Source: Haloferula helveola | GTDB taxonomy: Bacteria; Verrucomicrobiota; Verrucomicrobiia; Verrucomicrobiales; Akkermansiaceae | Assembly: GCF_037076345.1 (NCBI RefSeq) | Contig: NZ_AP024702.1 | Coordinates: 4,340,001 to 4,404,000, forward strand | Reading direction: 5' to 3' | Length of the DNA stretch: 64,000 nt | In this document: positions 63,677 to 64,000 of the stretch, piece after piece | How positions within the stretch are numbered: position 1 is the first letter of the stretch | How the letters are laid out: each line of letters opens with the position of its first letter | Made by a program: the position numbers and the translations under genes | The notes under the pieces: generated by a model | What the model was told of the DNA's origin: nothing | What the model saw: the letters and a program-made list of their open reading frames with translations, nothing else | Databases searched by the model: none

Positions 63677-63741
63677 GGACCGCAAGCTTCAGCTCGCTGC
63701 GGGGAATCTTTGGCTCCGGGGCGAGCTGAAGCTCGCGGTCC
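63677..63741. repeat. REPIN-like inverted pair, family A copy 2
   Basis: 63677-63697 and 63721-63741 are inverted repeats of 21 bases with one mismatch and a 23-base spacer. The core (GCGAGCTGAAGCTCGC) is the same as at 5796-5858, 58 kb away, and the outer GGACC/GGTCC bases also match. It lies in the gap before the DHH gene. Confidence 0.8.
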
Positions 63742-63826
63742 GTTGCGGGGCGGTCCCGGGCGTTTGTCCTTGCCCCGGAGGGCTTCATCGGGAGAATCCG
63801 CCGCCCCGCAGCCCGGGACCCCTACC

Positions 63827-64000
63827 ATGAGCGAACACTCCACCTTCGAAGAGATCGGCCAGTGGCTGGAGGAAGCCGAGTCCTTCGCATTGCTCAGCCA
63901 CGTGCGGCCAGACGGCGACGCGATCGGTTCCCAGATCGCGCTCGGGTTCGCGCTTGAGGCGATGGGGAAGAAAGTTCGCCTGATCAATGAGGACGGATTG
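63827..64000 (+). CDS. DHH-family phosphoesterase, NrnA-like (C-terminus cut by window)
   Basis: Only the first 58 codons are present. The segment LLSHVRPDGDAIGSQIALG contains the DHH-family motif I (Asp29 and Asp31), and NEDGL begins motif II. These enzymes degrade short RNA oligonucleotides or pAp. The ATG at 63827 (MSEHSTFEEIGQWL) is the only good start; nothing upstream in the frame resembles the family. Gene truncated by the window end. Confidence 0.85.
   Translation, partial: MSEHSTFEEIGQWLEEAESFALLSHVRPDGDAIGSQIALGFALEAMGKKVRLINEDGL

Overview
This is a high-G+C bacterial chromosome segment, most likely from the Verrucomicrobiota (a marine or saline Verrucomicrobiaceae/Rubritaleaceae-type genus such as Haloferula, Luteolibacter or Roseibacillus; the genus is inferred, not shown). 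The signs are a PEP-CTERM protein, a planctomycete/verrucomicrobial ECF sigma factor paired with a FecR-LamG protein, several secreted sulfatases, a GH109-type Tat-exported oxidoreductase-like glycosidase, giant secreted proteins with calcium-binding and Ig/LamG modules, and almost no Shine-Dalgarno sequences.

Layout. 1-19.9 kb is an exoprotein region on the minus strand. It holds a truncated giant metzincin-type protease, a GH109-like enzyme, three consecutive giant secreted proteins of unknown function (about 1217, 1097 and 1799 residues), and a CnrYXH-like trio (ECF sigma factor, small membrane protein, Spy/CnrX-like periplasmic protein). 20.0-24.1 kb holds an HrpA-type DEAH helicase that carries two in-frame palindromic repeat insertions, and a Dabb-fold protein. 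24.2-33.6 kb is a sulfatase and extracellular-module region. Three neighbouring genes share a roughly 230-residue module: one ends in a PEP-CTERM signal and one is fused to a sulfatase. Divergent from them is the sigma/FecR-LamG pair, followed by a sulfatase fused to an SGNH esterase.

33.7-46.5 kb is mostly core metabolism: fabG, sixA, a flavin-dependent halogenase-like enzyme, a Gld-type ABC exporter cluster with a DUF4340 protein, then phoH, a 7TM-HD phosphohydrolase, ybeY and fabD. 46.5-57.9 kb mixes a tricorn-type protease, a von Willebrand-like/HExxH gene pair, a DUF3142 lipoprotein with a 755-residue partner, an isolated sdhB, an alpha/beta hydrolase and a YlbF-family protein. A short remnant matching the end of sdhB sits on the far side of the DUF3142 pair. 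58-64 kb contains plsX-rpmF-DUF177, gluQ, a CrtI-like desaturase, an AarF/UbiB-like kinase and the start of a DHH phosphoesterase.

Palindromic repeats are scattered through the window. Some form REPIN-like inverted pairs between genes and one family lies inside hrpA. The leading candidates for something undescribed are the in-gene palindromes, the three-gene giant exoprotein operon and the duplicated extracellular module fused to a sulfatase. No tRNA, rRNA, CRISPR array, IS element or prophage was recognised, and no gene-free stretch exceeds about 230 bases.
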